Shown: in pieces, positions 43,759-52,781 of the stretch
Layout: each line of letters starts with the position of its first letter
How positions within the stretch are numbered: position 1 is the stretch's first letter
DNA from: Arthrobacter pascens
Lineage (GTDB): Bacteria; Actinomycetota; Actinomycetes; Actinomycetales; Micrococcaceae
DNA: 64,000 bases
Assembly (NCBI RefSeq): GCF_017052465.1
Contig: NZ_JAFHKT010000151.1
Coordinates: forward strand, 1 to 64,000
Direction of reading: 5' to 3'
The notes under the pieces: model-generated
The model's database searches: none
What the model was told of the DNA's origin: nothing
What the model saw: the letters and a program-made list of their open reading frames with translations, nothing else
Position numbers and translations under genes: made by a program

Positions 43759-46068
43759 ATGAGCGCCGACCAACTGCCCAGCCGACCCGACAACAGGGTT
43801 ATCGAACTCGAAATCGAGGGGATGACCTGCGCATCCTGTGTCAACCGGGTGGAAAAGAAGCTCGGCAAGCTCGACGGTGTCCAGGCGTCGGTTAATCTCC
43901 CGCTGGAGTCTGCCCACGTCACGGTTCCGGCCGGCATCACGGACCAGCAGATAACAGACCAAGTGGCATCGGCAGGCTACAAGGCCACGATCAGACGGCC
44001 CGAGCATGCAGAGCATGTCGCCGGTGGCGTCGCTCACGGCGGCCACGAGGACCACATGGCCCACGGCGGCACCGCCCAAGCACTCAGGCCCCGCGTGATC
44101 GCCGCGGCCCTCCTGACCGTTCCGGTTTTCCTCATCTCGATGCTTCCGGCCTTCCAGTTCCCGAAGTGGGGCTGGGTTGCCGCTGCCTTGGCTTTCCCGG
44201 TGGTCACCTGGGCGGCGTGGCCGTTCCACCGGGCGGCGGCCATCAACGCCAGGCACCTGGCGTCCACCATGGACACGCTGGTGTCCCTCGGCGTCATCGC
44301 CGCCTATGCCTTCTCGGCCGGGCAGCTCCTCGCCGATCCACGGCTGACCGAGCATCCCGGCATGGAAGGGATGAGCGGGTCCGGAGGCCTGTACTTCGAG
44401 GTCGCCGCCGTGGTCACCACCTTCTTGCTGCTGGGCCGCTTCCTCGAAGCGAACGCCAAGGCAAAGGCAGGCGATGCCCTCAAGGCGCTGCTCAATCTCG
44501 GGGCCAAGGACGCCACGGTCCTGGCCAACGGCTCCGAAGTGAAGATCCCCGCCGATCAGCTGGCCGTGGACGATGTCATCGTGGTGCGCCCGGGCGAGAA
44601 GATCGCCACCGACGGCGTCGTCATCGACGGCTCGTCCGCCGTCGACGCCTCCCTCGTGACCGGCGAAGCGGTGCCCGTTGAAGTGGGCCCCGGCAGCCCC
44701 GTCACGGGCGCCACCATCAATACCTCCGGCCGACTGCTGGTCCGCGCCACCCGCGTCGGAGCGGAAACGACGCTGGCCCAGATGGGCCGCCTCGTGGCCC
44801 AGGCACAGACCGGAAAAGCGCCGATCGCGCGCCTCGCCGACCGCATCAGCGCAGTCTTTGTCCCCGTGGTCCTCGCCATCGCAGTCCTCACCTTTGCCGT
44901 CTGGCTGCTGCTTGCGGGTCCGGACATCACGGGTCCCGAGTTGCGCGCCTCGTTTACGGCGGCAGTCGCGGTGCTGGTGATCGCCTGCCCCTGCGCGTTG
45001 GGCCTGGCCACCCCGGTGGGTCTCCTGACCGGCACCGGCCGGGGCGCCCAGCTCGGCATCCTGATCCGCGGCCCGCAGGTGCTGGAGGACACGCGCACCG
45101 CGGACACCATCCTGCTGGACAAGACGGGCACCGTCACAAGCGGTCACCTGGCCGTCGATTCCACCGTTGCCTTCGAACCGTTCAGTGAGGCCGACGTGCT
45201 GCGGCTCGCCGGTGCCGTGGAAGCCGCCTCCGAGCACCCGATCGCCCACGCCATTGCTGCTGCCGCGCGCGCTGCCGTGCCCGCGGCAGCAGTGTCCGAC
45301 GGCGGCCAGCTCCCCGCCGTCGTGGGCTTCCGTTCCGCTCCCGGCGGCGGAGTGGCGGGAACGGTGGAAGAGCGGCCGGTCGTTGCCGGGCGGACCGGCT
45401 GGCTCCAGGAGAATGGCGTGTCCCCGGATCCGGCAATGCTCGGCGCACTGGGAGCCGCTGAGGATTCAGGGGCCACCGCCATCTGGGTCGCCGTCGACGG
45501 CGAGCCCGCCGGCATCATCTCTCTGCGGGACACGATCAAGCCGGGCTCCGCGGCCGCCATCAGCCGGCTCCGGCGGCTGGGCCTGCGGCCCATCCTGCTG
45601 ACCGGGGACAATGGTGCGGTGGCCGCCCACGTGGCCGCCGCCGTCGGAATCGCGGCGGAGGACGTTTTCGCGGGCGTGCTGCCCGAGGGCAAGGTGGACG
45701 CGGTCCGGCGGCTGCAGGCCGGCGGCGCCACGGTGGCCATGGCCGGCGACGGTGTCAACGACGCCCCTGCCCTGGCACAGGCGGACCTGGGCATCGCGAT
45801 GGGTTCCGGCACGGACGTGGCCATTGAGGCGGCGGACCTGACGGTCATGGGCAACGACCTCGGTCAGGTCGCAACCGCCATCGAGCTGTCCCGCCGCACC
45901 CTGGCCACCATCAAGACCAACCTGTTCTGGGCGTTCTTCTACAACGCCGTGGGCATTCCGGTGGCTGCGCTCGGACTGCTTAACCCGATGATCGCGGGCC
46001 TGGCCATGGCTGCCAGTTCCGTGCTCGTGGTGGCGAACTCCCTGCGGCTGCGCGGATTCGGCCGGTAG
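43759..46068 (+). CDS. copA: Copper-translocating P1B-type ATPase
   Basis: A 769-residue Cu(I) exporter of the inner membrane. One N-terminal HMA domain has GMTCASC (residues 21-27). A His-rich linker follows (GGVAHGGHEDHMAHGG), then eight helices with the transport motif C410-P411-C412, the phosphorylation site D454 in DKTGT, the SEHPIAHAI HP motif and the GDGVNDAPALAQAD hinge. The last helix region carries the N-A-x-G-I-P-V-A-A-L pattern of Cu+ ATPases (YNAVGIPVAALG) and MAASS. Convergent on the DUF2277 gene. Confidence 0.96.
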   Translation: MSADQLPSRPDNRVIELEIEGMTCASCVNRVEKKLGKLDGVQASVNLPLESAHVTVPAGITDQQITDQVASAGYKATIRRPEHAEHVAGGVAHGGHEDHMAHGGTAQALRPRVIAAALLTVPVFLISMLPAFQFPKWGWVAAALAFPVVTWAAWPFHRAAAINARHLASTMDTLVSLGVIAAYAFSAGQLLADPRLTEHPGMEGMSGSGGLYFEVAAVVTTFLLLGRFLEANAKAKAGDALKALLNLGAKDATVLANGSEVKIPADQLAVDDVIVVRPGEKIATDGVVIDGSSAVDASLVTGEAVPVEVGPGSPVTGATINTSGRLLVRATRVGAETTLAQMGRLVAQAQTGKAPIARLADRISAVFVPVVLAIAVLTFAVWLLLAGPDITGPELRASFTAAVAVLVIACPCALGLATPVGLLTGTGRGAQLGILIRGPQVLEDTRTADTILLDKTGTVTSGHLAVDSTVAFEPFSEADVLRLAGAVEAASEHPIAHAIAAAARAAVPAAAVSDGGQLPAVVGFRSAPGGGVAGTVEERPVVAGRTGWLQENGVSPDPAMLGALGAAEDSGATAIWVAVDGEPAGIISLRDTIKPGSAAAISRLRRLGLRPILLTGDNGAVAAHVAAAVGIAAEDVFAGVLPEGKVDAVRRLQAGGATVAMAGDGVNDAPALAQADLGIAMGSGTDVAIEAADLTVMGNDLGQVATAIELSRRTLATIKTNLFWAFFYNAVGIPVAALGLLNPMIAGLAMAASSVLVVANSLRLRGFGR

Positions 46069-46096
46069 ATTCCCGCCCGATTCCCCGTTCCGCCGT

Positions 46097-46369
<273 letters not shown>

Positions 46370-46581
46370 AAGGTCATGCTAGGCTCTGGACCGCCTGAAA
46401 TCGACCCTCCGGACACTCTCGGGGAGGGCGCCGCAGCCATGGGGAGGACTGCATGGGGAGCGGTGCCCATCGACACCGTTTCGTCATGGAGGATAGCTTG
46501 TAGGCAATGGATCTTCCGGACGAGCCGGAGGCCGCTGGGGATGCCGACTGGATCGGGTCCGTTGATTAAAGGAGATATCGA

Positions 46582-46845
46582 ATGGCTATGTGGGGTGCAG
46601 ACATTGCTCAGCTGAAGGACCTGGGCACCAAGCTTCAGGCTGGTTCAGCTGAGATCGAGAAGCAGAAGAACATGCTGGCCCGTGCCCTCCAGAGCACCGA
46701 CTGGAAGGGGCCGGATGCTGACAAGTTCCGCAGCGAGTGGGAAGGCCAGCACGCCAACGCCCTTGCCAAGGTTGCACAGGCGCTCGAGGAAGCCGGGAAG
46801 CATGCTTCCCGCAACGCCACCCAGCAGGAGGAAGCTTCCCGCTAG
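46582..46845 (+). CDS. WXG100-family protein, orphan
   Basis: An 87-residue helical hairpin protein of the ESAT-6/CFP-10 family. The W-x-G turn is W41-K42-G43 (STDWKGPDADKFRSEW). WXG100 proteins are type VII (ESX) substrates or partners. No EccC, EccB, mycosin, toxin or second WXG100 gene is near. AAAGGAGATAT gives a strong ribosome binding site. It stands alone with its own terminator, so it is probably expressed as a single gene. The C-terminus lacks a clear YxxxD/E export motif. Confidence 0.88.
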   Translation: MAMWGADIAQLKDLGTKLQAGSAEIEKQKNMLARALQSTDWKGPDADKFRSEWEGQHANALAKVAQALEEAGKHASRNATQQEEASR

Positions 46846-46857
46846 GGCAGGGATTTA

Positions 46858-46895
46858 CACGGAGGGCCGGACGCCATGGCGCCCGGCCCTCCGTG
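46858..46895 (+). terminator. Terminator after the WXG100 gene
   Basis: CACGGAGGGCCGG (46858-46870) pairs with CCGGCCCTCCGTG (46883-46895), a 13-bp stem, with GCC/GGC in the loop able to extend it, followed by CGTTTAAG. It lies 12 bp after the stop and also faces the end of the EamA gene at 46937. Confidence 0.8.
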
Positions 46896-46936
46896 CGTTT
46901 AAGGAGCCGCTGCTGAGACGCACGGCAGCGTCTGGC

Positions 46937-48001
46937 CTAGGGAACGGGTTCGACGTCGTTTGCGTGGGCCAGCGGTGCGCTTACGCGGGTCCGCGGTCCC
47001 GTTCGCCTCCCCGGCCCCCTCAGCTCGTCCAGCCTGACCAGCACAACACCGCCCACGATAAGCCCGCCGCCGACGAGCTGGATGGCCACCGGGAGTTCTC
47101 CCAGCAGCAGCCACGCCCAGATCACCGCGAACAGCACCTCGGTCAGCGATACGAAGGAGGCCACCTTGGAGCCCAGGGCGCGGGCGGCCCTGATTCCGGC
47201 AACGTAGGCCAGGACAGTGGAAAGGACCACGAGTCCGGCCAGCGAAACCCACCAGGGCGTGGTCCATGGCCCAAGTTCGGTGTCAGCGGTGCTGAAGGCC
47301 ATGGGAAGGATGCCGGTGGCTGCCGCCAGCCACATCACCACAGCACCCACCAGGAGTCCGCCCGAGGCAAGGACGATCGGCGGAAGGGTGTCGTTTTCCT
47401 TGGCCGTGATGAAGAAGTAGATGGCCAGGCAGACGGCCGCCGCAAGGCCCCACAGCACGCCTACGAAGTCCACTTTCACCGCGCCGGTCAGGTCGAGGAC
47501 CAGGACCAGGCCGCCCAGCGACAACAGTGCCCCGGCGATCGTCAGCGGCCGCGGACGCTTCCTGCCGGCCCCCCAGAGCCACAGCACGATCAGGATCGGG
47601 GCGAGGTACTCCAGCAGGAGCGCAACGCCCACTGAGAGCAGGGAAACCGCGTTGAAGTAGAACAGCTGGCAGGCCGCCACACCGATCAGGCCGAACAGCA
47701 CGATGGTCAGCCAGTTCGTCCTCAGCTGGTGCCAGCGCCCGCGAAGGGCTGGAACGGCGGGGACCGCCAGGATAAGCGCAGCGCCGGTCAGCCGGGCCGT
47801 CACAGCCGCGCCCGGGGTCCAGCCCGTTTCCAGGAGTGCCTTGGCAAAGGAGCCCGAAAGCCCGAACACGGCAGAGGAAAAGAGGGCAACCCCCAGGCCG
47901 GACGCCAGGAAACCCCGCGCCGAAGCGGTCGAAGGGGACGCCGCAGGAGAGTCCGTCCCGGCCCGGGGTGGCATGTTGGCGTGGTTGCTGGCTGCAGACA
48001 C
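46937..48001 (-). CDS. EamA-family permease
   Basis: A 354-residue drug/metabolite transporter with about ten helices (GLGVALFSSAVFGLSGSFAKALL; LFYFNAVSLLSVGVALLLEYLAPILIVLWLW; SKVASFVSLTEVLFAVIWAWLLLGE). The N-terminal 30 and C-terminal 30 residues are hydrophilic. Substrate unknown. Divergent from the CGNR regulator at 48072, with 70 bp between, suggesting control by that protein. Confidence 0.88.
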   Translation of the reverse strand: MSAASNHANMPPRAGTDSPAASPSTASARGFLASGLGVALFSSAVFGLSGSFAKALLETGWTPGAAVTARLTGAALILAVPAVPALRGRWHQLRTNWLTIVLFGLIGVAACQLFYFNAVSLLSVGVALLLEYLAPILIVLWLWGAGRKRPRPLTIAGALLSLGGLVLVLDLTGAVKVDFVGVLWGLAAAVCLAIYFFITAKENDTLPPIVLASGGLLVGAVVMWLAAATGILPMAFSTADTELGPWTTPWWVSLAGLVVLSTVLAYVAGIRAARALGSKVASFVSLTEVLFAVIWAWLLLGELPVAIQLVGGGLIVGGVVLVRLDELRGPGRRTGPRTRVSAPLAHANDVEPVP

Positions 48002-48071
48002 GGCATTCTCCTGTCAGGAGTAAAGTGGGGTATTGGTCATGACATTACGCCGGGCCAAGTAAGGAGTCAAG

Positions 48072-48617
48072 ATGGTCTTTGCCCCTGACACAGAGGTTGC
48101 GTTGCGCACCGTGGTGAACCTCATCAACAGCGCGGCGAACGGGGAGGAAAAGCTGGCCACCGTGGCCGACCTCGACCGGTTCCTCGAGGCCGAGGGCTTC
48201 AGCGGATCGCGGACCCGGGACGCGGCGGAACTGGCCAGCGTCCACGCCCTAAGGGCGGAGCTCGCGGGCCTGTGGACCGCCGACGAGGATACGGCCGTGG
48301 AAGGAGTCAACCGGCTCCTGCGCGAAGCCCGCGCCCTCCCGCAGCTGCTCAAGCACGACGAGTGGGACTGGCACCTTCACGCCACTACCCGCGACGCCCC
48401 GCTGGCGGACCGGATGGGCACCGAAGCCGCGATGGCACTCGTGGATGTGATCCGCAGCAAGGAAATGGACCGCATGCTGGTCTGCGCGGCGGACGACTGC
48501 GACGCCGTGGTGCTGGACCTCAGCCGCAACCGGTCAAAGAGGTACTGCGACACAGGAAACTGCGCCAACCGCGCGCACGTGGCGGCGTATCGAGCCCGCC
48601 GCGCCGCAGGTGGGTAA
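48072..48617 (+). CDS. CGNR zinc-finger/ABATE-domain regulator
   Basis: A 181-residue protein. Residues about 8-120 form the ABATE (putative stress-responsive regulator) domain. The C-terminal CGNR zinc finger has C-A-A-D-D-C and CDTGNCANRAHVAAYRAR. The family is thought to bind DNA as transcriptional regulators. It is divergent from an EamA permease. AAGGAGTC lies before the ATG. Confidence 0.9.
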   Translation: MVFAPDTEVALRTVVNLINSAANGEEKLATVADLDRFLEAEGFSGSRTRDAAELASVHALRAELAGLWTADEDTAVEGVNRLLREARALPQLLKHDEWDWHLHATTRDAPLADRMGTEAAMALVDVIRSKEMDRMLVCAADDCDAVVLDLSRNRSKRYCDTGNCANRAHVAAYRARRAAGG

Positions 48618-48639
48618 GCCGCAGGTGGGCAGACAGACG

Positions 48640-49011
48640 CTAGGGCTTGCCGCCGTCGGGCGTTGATTCGTCAGCGGGGCCGGAAGCCTCCGGAGGCGTC
48701 TGGGGCCGGCCGCCGCCAAAGCCGTGCGTGGGCCGCTTGGCCGAGCTGAGGTTCACGCCGGAACCCTTGCCCAGGTGTGCGGCGTTGTCCTTGTAGCTCA
48801 TGGACAGCATGGCCGCGATGACAAGCGTGACGATGAAGGCAATGCCGGCGCCGGTGAAGGCGAGGTCGAAGCGCGGGACCCGGGAACTGCCGCCGGAAGC
48901 GAAGATCAGCACCGCGAAGAACGCCACCACGGCCCAGAAGGCGGAGAACATCAGCGGTCCCTTAACCGAGGTCCGCATATTGCGCGGTTCTCCTGGTTTC
49001 TGGTTTGCCAC
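48640..49011 (-). CDS. Small membrane protein of unknown function
   Basis: A protein of about 123 residues with two predicted helices (MFSAFWAVVAFFAVLIFASG; FTGAGIAFIVTLVIAAMLSM) and a disordered C-terminus rich in Gly, Pro, Ser. The GTG at 49011 is preferred because GAGGA precedes it at good spacing; an ATG at 49026 lies on the same frame without a comparable signal. Family not recognised. Confidence 0.6.
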   Translation of the reverse strand: MANQKPGEPRNMRTSVKGPLMFSAFWAVVAFFAVLIFASGGSSRVPRFDLAFTGAGIAFIVTLVIAAMLSMSYKDNAAHLGKGSGVNLSSAKRPTHGFGGGRPQTPPEASGPADESTPDGGKP

Positions 49012-49096
49012 GGCGTGTCCTCTCATGCGGGCGGCGACAGTCAGGCCGGCCCGTGGTGATGTGTATTTATTCTACAAGGAGTAGAACCCTTGCCTT

Positions 49097-49693
49097 CTAG
49101 TTTACGGCCTTCGCGGTGCCCGTCCGCGCATCGTGCCTGAGCGAAAGGCCTGCAAGGATCCAGAGCACGCCGGAGATTATGGCACCTCCGCCGGCCACCC
49201 CCAGCAGGGCGTGCGGGCCGAGCGGGATGAAGAACGGCAGGGCGACCGCCGTTCCCAGTCCGATGACGCCCGAGGCGAGCCAGTCCCGGCCGAGGACGTG
49301 CCGGCCCCGGAAACGCCAGCCGAGGTACAGCTCCACTGCGGCGAGCAGGCCGATTCCGAGCGCCGCGATGACGCCGAACAGCAGGCTCCCCTGCAGGATC
49401 ATCACCGTGACGCCCGCGCCGATGAGGATGGAGGCCGCCGCCGACATGGCCCGGCCGGGCGACTCGTCGCGGCGGAGGCCAGCCCGCGGGATACCCCGGA
49501 AAAGCGCAGCGCCGGTGGCCAGGAAGTACAGCCCTCCGGCCAATCCCATGCCCGCCACTGACGGGGCCGCCCAAAAAATGGTCACGGCACCGAACACCAG
49601 GGCGGCCACCGCCCGGAGCAGCACAGGCTTCCACAGCTCCGCTTGATGGGCAGCCGCAGGGGCAGGCTCGGCAGGGTTCACGGGGAAAGTCAC
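49097..49693 (-). CDS. Integral membrane protein, HdeD-like (DUF308) suspected
   Basis: A 198-residue protein with about six helices, beginning PVLLRAVAALVFGAVTIFWAAP, followed by repeated Gly/Ala-rich helices such as SAAASILIGAGVTVMILQGS and ASGVIGLGTAVALPFFIPLGPH. The pattern resembles DUF308/HdeD acid-stress membrane proteins, without a firm match. It is followed by the small membrane protein on the same strand at 48640-49011. Confidence 0.6.
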   Translation of the reverse strand: MTFPVNPAEPAPAAAHQAELWKPVLLRAVAALVFGAVTIFWAAPSVAGMGLAGGLYFLATGAALFRGIPRAGLRRDESPGRAMSAAASILIGAGVTVMILQGSLLFGVIAALGIGLLAAVELYLGWRFRGRHVLGRDWLASGVIGLGTAVALPFFIPLGPHALLGVAGGGAIISGVLWILAGLSLRHDARTGTAKAVN

Positions 49694-49759
49694 CGCTCCA
49701 GTTTAGTGCGGCCGGGTGCGGCGTCGAACCTGGTGCTTCGTCAATGAGGGAAACGGACG

Positions 49760-51112
49760 TCAGGAACCGAGCACCATCCAGCGGTCCGTCCTCGCCCTCA
49801 GCCCCAAAGTCACGGCGCGGGCCAGCATGTAACCCAGCGAAAAGGCAACCCACACCCACACCAGTGCCGCCGCGCCGGCTGTCCCGGCGAGAGGAACTGC
49901 GAGGAGCAGCGGCAGGTATGCCGCCAGGTTCACGACGCCGGCAACCGCCAGGTACTTCGCGTCACCTGCGCCGATCAGCACGCCGTCGAGGACGAACACG
50001 TAACCGGCGATCGGCTGCCCGGCGGCCAGGGCCCAAAGGGCGAGCGTCAGCACGGACTGCACGCCGGGGTCGGAGGTGAACAGCGCACCGGTGAAGGGCG
50101 CCGCAGCCGCGAGCAGCGCGCCCGTCACCACGCCAAAGCCGGTGCCCCAGCGGATCATGGTGCGGGTCAGCAACCGCGCGTTCTCCGGGTTGGAGGCGCC
50201 CAACTCCTTGCCGATGAGGGCCTGGGCGGCGATCGCCAGGGCATCCAGCGCGAAGGCAAGGAAGGTGAACACGGTCATTGCCAACTGGTGCGCTGCGAGG
50301 TTTACCGCGCCCTGGCCGGTGACCACCAGCACCGTGGCCAGGATGGCGATGCGCAGGCTGAGGGTCCGGAGCATCAGCCAGGAGCCCACCTTGGTCAGCG
50401 CCCGGATCCCCCGCCAGTCGGGCAGCAGGGAAACCCCATGGCGCCGGGCATTGCGCTGCACCATGACCAGGTAAACCGCTGCCATGGCCCACTGCGCAAT
50501 GCTGGTGCCTGCGGCCGATCCCGCCACCGACCAGCCCAGCCCGTAGACCAGCACAAGATTCAGCACGACGTTCAGGCTGAAGCCGGCAGTGGCCACCACC
50601 AGAGGGGTGCGCGTGTCCTGCAGTCCACGCAGCACACCTGTTCCGGCGAAGATCAACAGCATGGCCACCAGCCCGGGCATGGACCAGCGCAGATAGTCCA
50701 CGGCGAAGGACCGGACGTCACCACCGGCACCCATCAGGCCCACCAGGGGCTCGGCCGCAAGGAAACCCGCCACGGCCAGCACAATCCCGAGCAGCAGCGC
50801 GAGCCAGACGCCGTCGCGCCCGGCGGCGAGGGCCTTGCCAAACTGGCCGTCGCCCACCGCCCGGGCCACTGCGGGTGTGGTGGAGTAGGCGAGGAACACC
50901 ATCAGCCCAACCGCCGTATGCAGCACAGCGGATGCGAGTCCGACGCCGGCCAGCTGGGCGACGCCCAGGTGGCCGACGATGGCGGAGTCGGCGAGCAGGA
51001 AGAGCGGCTCGGCGATCAGCGCGCCGAAGGCCGGAACGGCGAGGCGCAGGATGTCGCGGGCATGGCTGGCAGGTTTGACGGCCGGCACGGCAGCGGCAGG
51101 GGAATCAGGCAC
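49760..51112 (-). CDS. MATE-family efflux transporter (DinF-like)
   Basis: A 450-residue, 12-helix multidrug and toxin exporter. MATE features include ILRLAVPAFGALIAEPLFLLADSAIVGHLG at the N-terminus and the second-half RTMIRWGTGFGVVTGALLAAAAPF. The DinF branch exports organic cations and oxidants in exchange for H+ or Na+. Divergent from the DoxX gene at 51253. Start at 51112. Confidence 0.93.
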   Translation of the reverse strand: MPDSPAAAVPAVKPASHARDILRLAVPAFGALIAEPLFLLADSAIVGHLGVAQLAGVGLASAVLHTAVGLMVFLAYSTTPAVARAVGDGQFGKALAAGRDGVWLALLLGIVLAVAGFLAAEPLVGLMGAGGDVRSFAVDYLRWSMPGLVAMLLIFAGTGVLRGLQDTRTPLVVATAGFSLNVVLNLVLVYGLGWSVAGSAAGTSIAQWAMAAVYLVMVQRNARRHGVSLLPDWRGIRALTKVGSWLMLRTLSLRIAILATVLVVTGQGAVNLAAHQLAMTVFTFLAFALDALAIAAQALIGKELGASNPENARLLTRTMIRWGTGFGVVTGALLAAAAPFTGALFTSDPGVQSVLTLALWALAAGQPIAGYVFVLDGVLIGAGDAKYLAVAGVVNLAAYLPLLLAVPLAGTAGAAALVWVWVAFSLGYMLARAVTLGLRARTDRWMVLGS

Positions 51113-51252
51113 GGTTTTAGCCTAGCGTGCGCATCATCACAATTACTTGACACTTCAACCAATTGTGCGGGACAGTGGAAGGGAAGCATCACGGCGGCGA
51201 TCGCATCGTCCGACCACCAGACCCAATGCAACCGACACGAACGGTGATCCCC

Positions 51253-51687
51253 ATGAACCAGTCCACCCTGACCACTACCGCATTGACCGTCCTGCGCGTT
51301 GTTGCAGGATTCCTGTTCGCCGCCCATGGCTGGCAGAAATTCAACGAATTCACGATCGCCGGGACCCAGGCCGCCTTCTCGAAGATGGGTGTTCCCGCGG
51401 CCGAGGCAGTGGCTCCCGTCATCGCCACGCTGGAACTGGTCGGCGGCGTCGCGCTGATCCTGGGCGTGCTGACCCGCGTCTTTTCCGCCCTCCTGGCGCT
51501 GAACATGCTCGGCGCCTTCTTCCTGGTGCACGCCCCCGCCGGCGTCTTCGCCACAAACGGCGGCTTCGAACTGGTCCTGCTGCTGGCCGCCGCGGGCCTC
51601 GCTGTTGCCCTCACCGGAGCGGGCCGCCTCTCCGTGGACCGCGCCCTCTTTGGCCGGCCGGGCTCCAAGCTGAGCGTCCTCGCCTAG
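51253..51687 (+). CDS. DoxX-family membrane protein
   Basis: A 144-residue protein with four helices (LTVLRVVAGFLFAAHGWQKF; AEAVAPVIATLELVGGVALILGVL; RVFSALLALNMLGAFFLVHAP; GGFELVLLLAAAGLAVALTG). Family members take part in thiol or oxidative stress or redox balance at the membrane; the role here is open. The upstream region has TTGACA at 51147-51152 and a CACAATT-n16-AATTGTG dyad around it (51138-51167), a possible operator of a MarR- or HxlR-type regulator that is not encoded nearby. Strong terminator follows. Confidence 0.87.
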   Translation: MNQSTLTTTALTVLRVVAGFLFAAHGWQKFNEFTIAGTQAAFSKMGVPAAEAVAPVIATLELVGGVALILGVLTRVFSALLALNMLGAFFLVHAPAGVFATNGGFELVLLLAAAGLAVALTGAGRLSVDRALFGRPGSKLSVLA

Positions 51688-51724
51688 CCCCTCCCCGACA
51701 AGTCTTCTCCGGTTCAATCGGACG

Positions 51725-51759
51725 ACGGCGGCTGCGCACCCTGGGTGCGCAGCCGCCGT
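51725..51759 (+). terminator. Intrinsic terminator after doxX
   Basis: ACGGCGGCTGCGCACC (51725-51740) and GGTGCGCAGCCGCCGT (51744-51759) make a perfect 16-bp stem with a minimal loop (CTG), followed by TTTCG. It lies 38 bp past the stop. Confidence 0.88.
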
Positions 51760-51797
51760 TTTCGTTGGGTCACCGAATGGCTCAGTAGACTCACAGC

Positions 51798-52781
51798 ATG
51801 AGCGAACGCGCCGCCAATTCCGTGACCCTCCGCTTCCTCGCGGCTCCCACCGACGTCGGCCACAGCGGCTCCGTGGATGCAGGCACCGTCCTGGAGTGGG
51901 TGGACAAGGCCGCGTACGCCGCCGCCGTCGGGTGGGCCAAGTCCTACTGCGTCACGGCCTATGTTGGGAACATCCACTTCGCGGACCCCGTGAACAGCGG
52001 CGACATGGTGGAGGTCACCGCCACCATCGTCTATACGGGACGGTCCTCCATGCACATCCGGACGATGGTGTCCTCCGGAGACCCCAAGGGCGGGCCCGCC
52101 ACCATGCGGAGCCAGTGCATGGTGATTTTCGTGGCCGTGGGCGAGGACGGCAAGCCCATCCCGGTCCAGCAGTTTGAACCCTCCACCCCGGAGGAGCTGG
52201 AGCAGCGCGACCATGCCCTGGCGCGTATCAAGATCCGCGAGCAGATCGTGGAAGCCATGAGCGCCCAGGAATATACCGATGCCGGGACCGCCGAGCGCGT
52301 GGTGCTCCGGTTCATGGCTGCGCCCACGGATGTCAACTGGGGCGGCAAGGTCCACGGCGGCATCGTCATGAAGTGGATCGACGAGGCGGCTTACGTCTGC
52401 GCATCGCGCTACTGCGGCAAGGACACCGTCGCGGTGTTTTCCGGCGGCGTCCGGTTCTACCGTCCGCTGTTGATCGGGCACGTGGTGGAAGTGGAGGCGC
52501 GGCTCGTCTACACGGGCACCAAAGGCATGCACGTGGCGGTACATGTCCGGTCAGGGGACCCCAAGAGCCGCGAGCTTAACCTGACCACCTACTGCCTCAC
52601 AGTGATGGTGGCCCGGGATGCCGAAGGTAACTCGGTTCCGATTCCCCAGTGGGTCCCGGTCTCGGACGAGGATAAACGCCTCCACGCGCATGCGCGCCAC
52701 CTCCTGGAGGTCCGCGCAGCTGCCCCCGGGAACCGACTGCCAAACCACCTGCTGCCGGCGGGGCAGCAAGCGGCCGGTTAG
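51798..52781 (+). CDS. Double-hotdog acyl-CoA thioesterase
   Basis: A 327-residue fusion of two hotdog domains (residues about 5-150 and 165-310), each followed by family C-terminal strands. The second domain has the thioesterase motif DVNWGGKVHGGIVMKWIDEAAY. The first has DVGHSGSVDAGTVLEWVDKAAY, where N, the second G of WGG, H and E of the motif are replaced. One competent and one altered site is a known arrangement in related acyl-CoA hydrolases. It would release free acids from acyl-CoAs; chain length is not apparent. Stop codons of this gene and dnaB overlap by 4 bp. Confidence 0.87.
   Translation: MSERAANSVTLRFLAAPTDVGHSGSVDAGTVLEWVDKAAYAAAVGWAKSYCVTAYVGNIHFADPVNSGDMVEVTATIVYTGRSSMHIRTMVSSGDPKGGPATMRSQCMVIFVAVGEDGKPIPVQQFEPSTPEELEQRDHALARIKIREQIVEAMSAQEYTDAGTAERVVLRFMAAPTDVNWGGKVHGGIVMKWIDEAAYVCASRYCGKDTVAVFSGGVRFYRPLLIGHVVEVEARLVYTGTKGMHVAVHVRSGDPKSRELNLTTYCLTVMVARDAEGNSVPIPQWVPVSDEDKRLHAHARHLLEVRAAAPGNRLPNHLLPAGQQAAG

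Noticed and set aside
43165..45249. A 694-codon minus-strand frame opposite csoR, copZ and copA
   Set aside because: All three plus-strand genes have conserved metal sites and a promoter. The antisense frame is His/Gly/Asp-rich shadow sequence.
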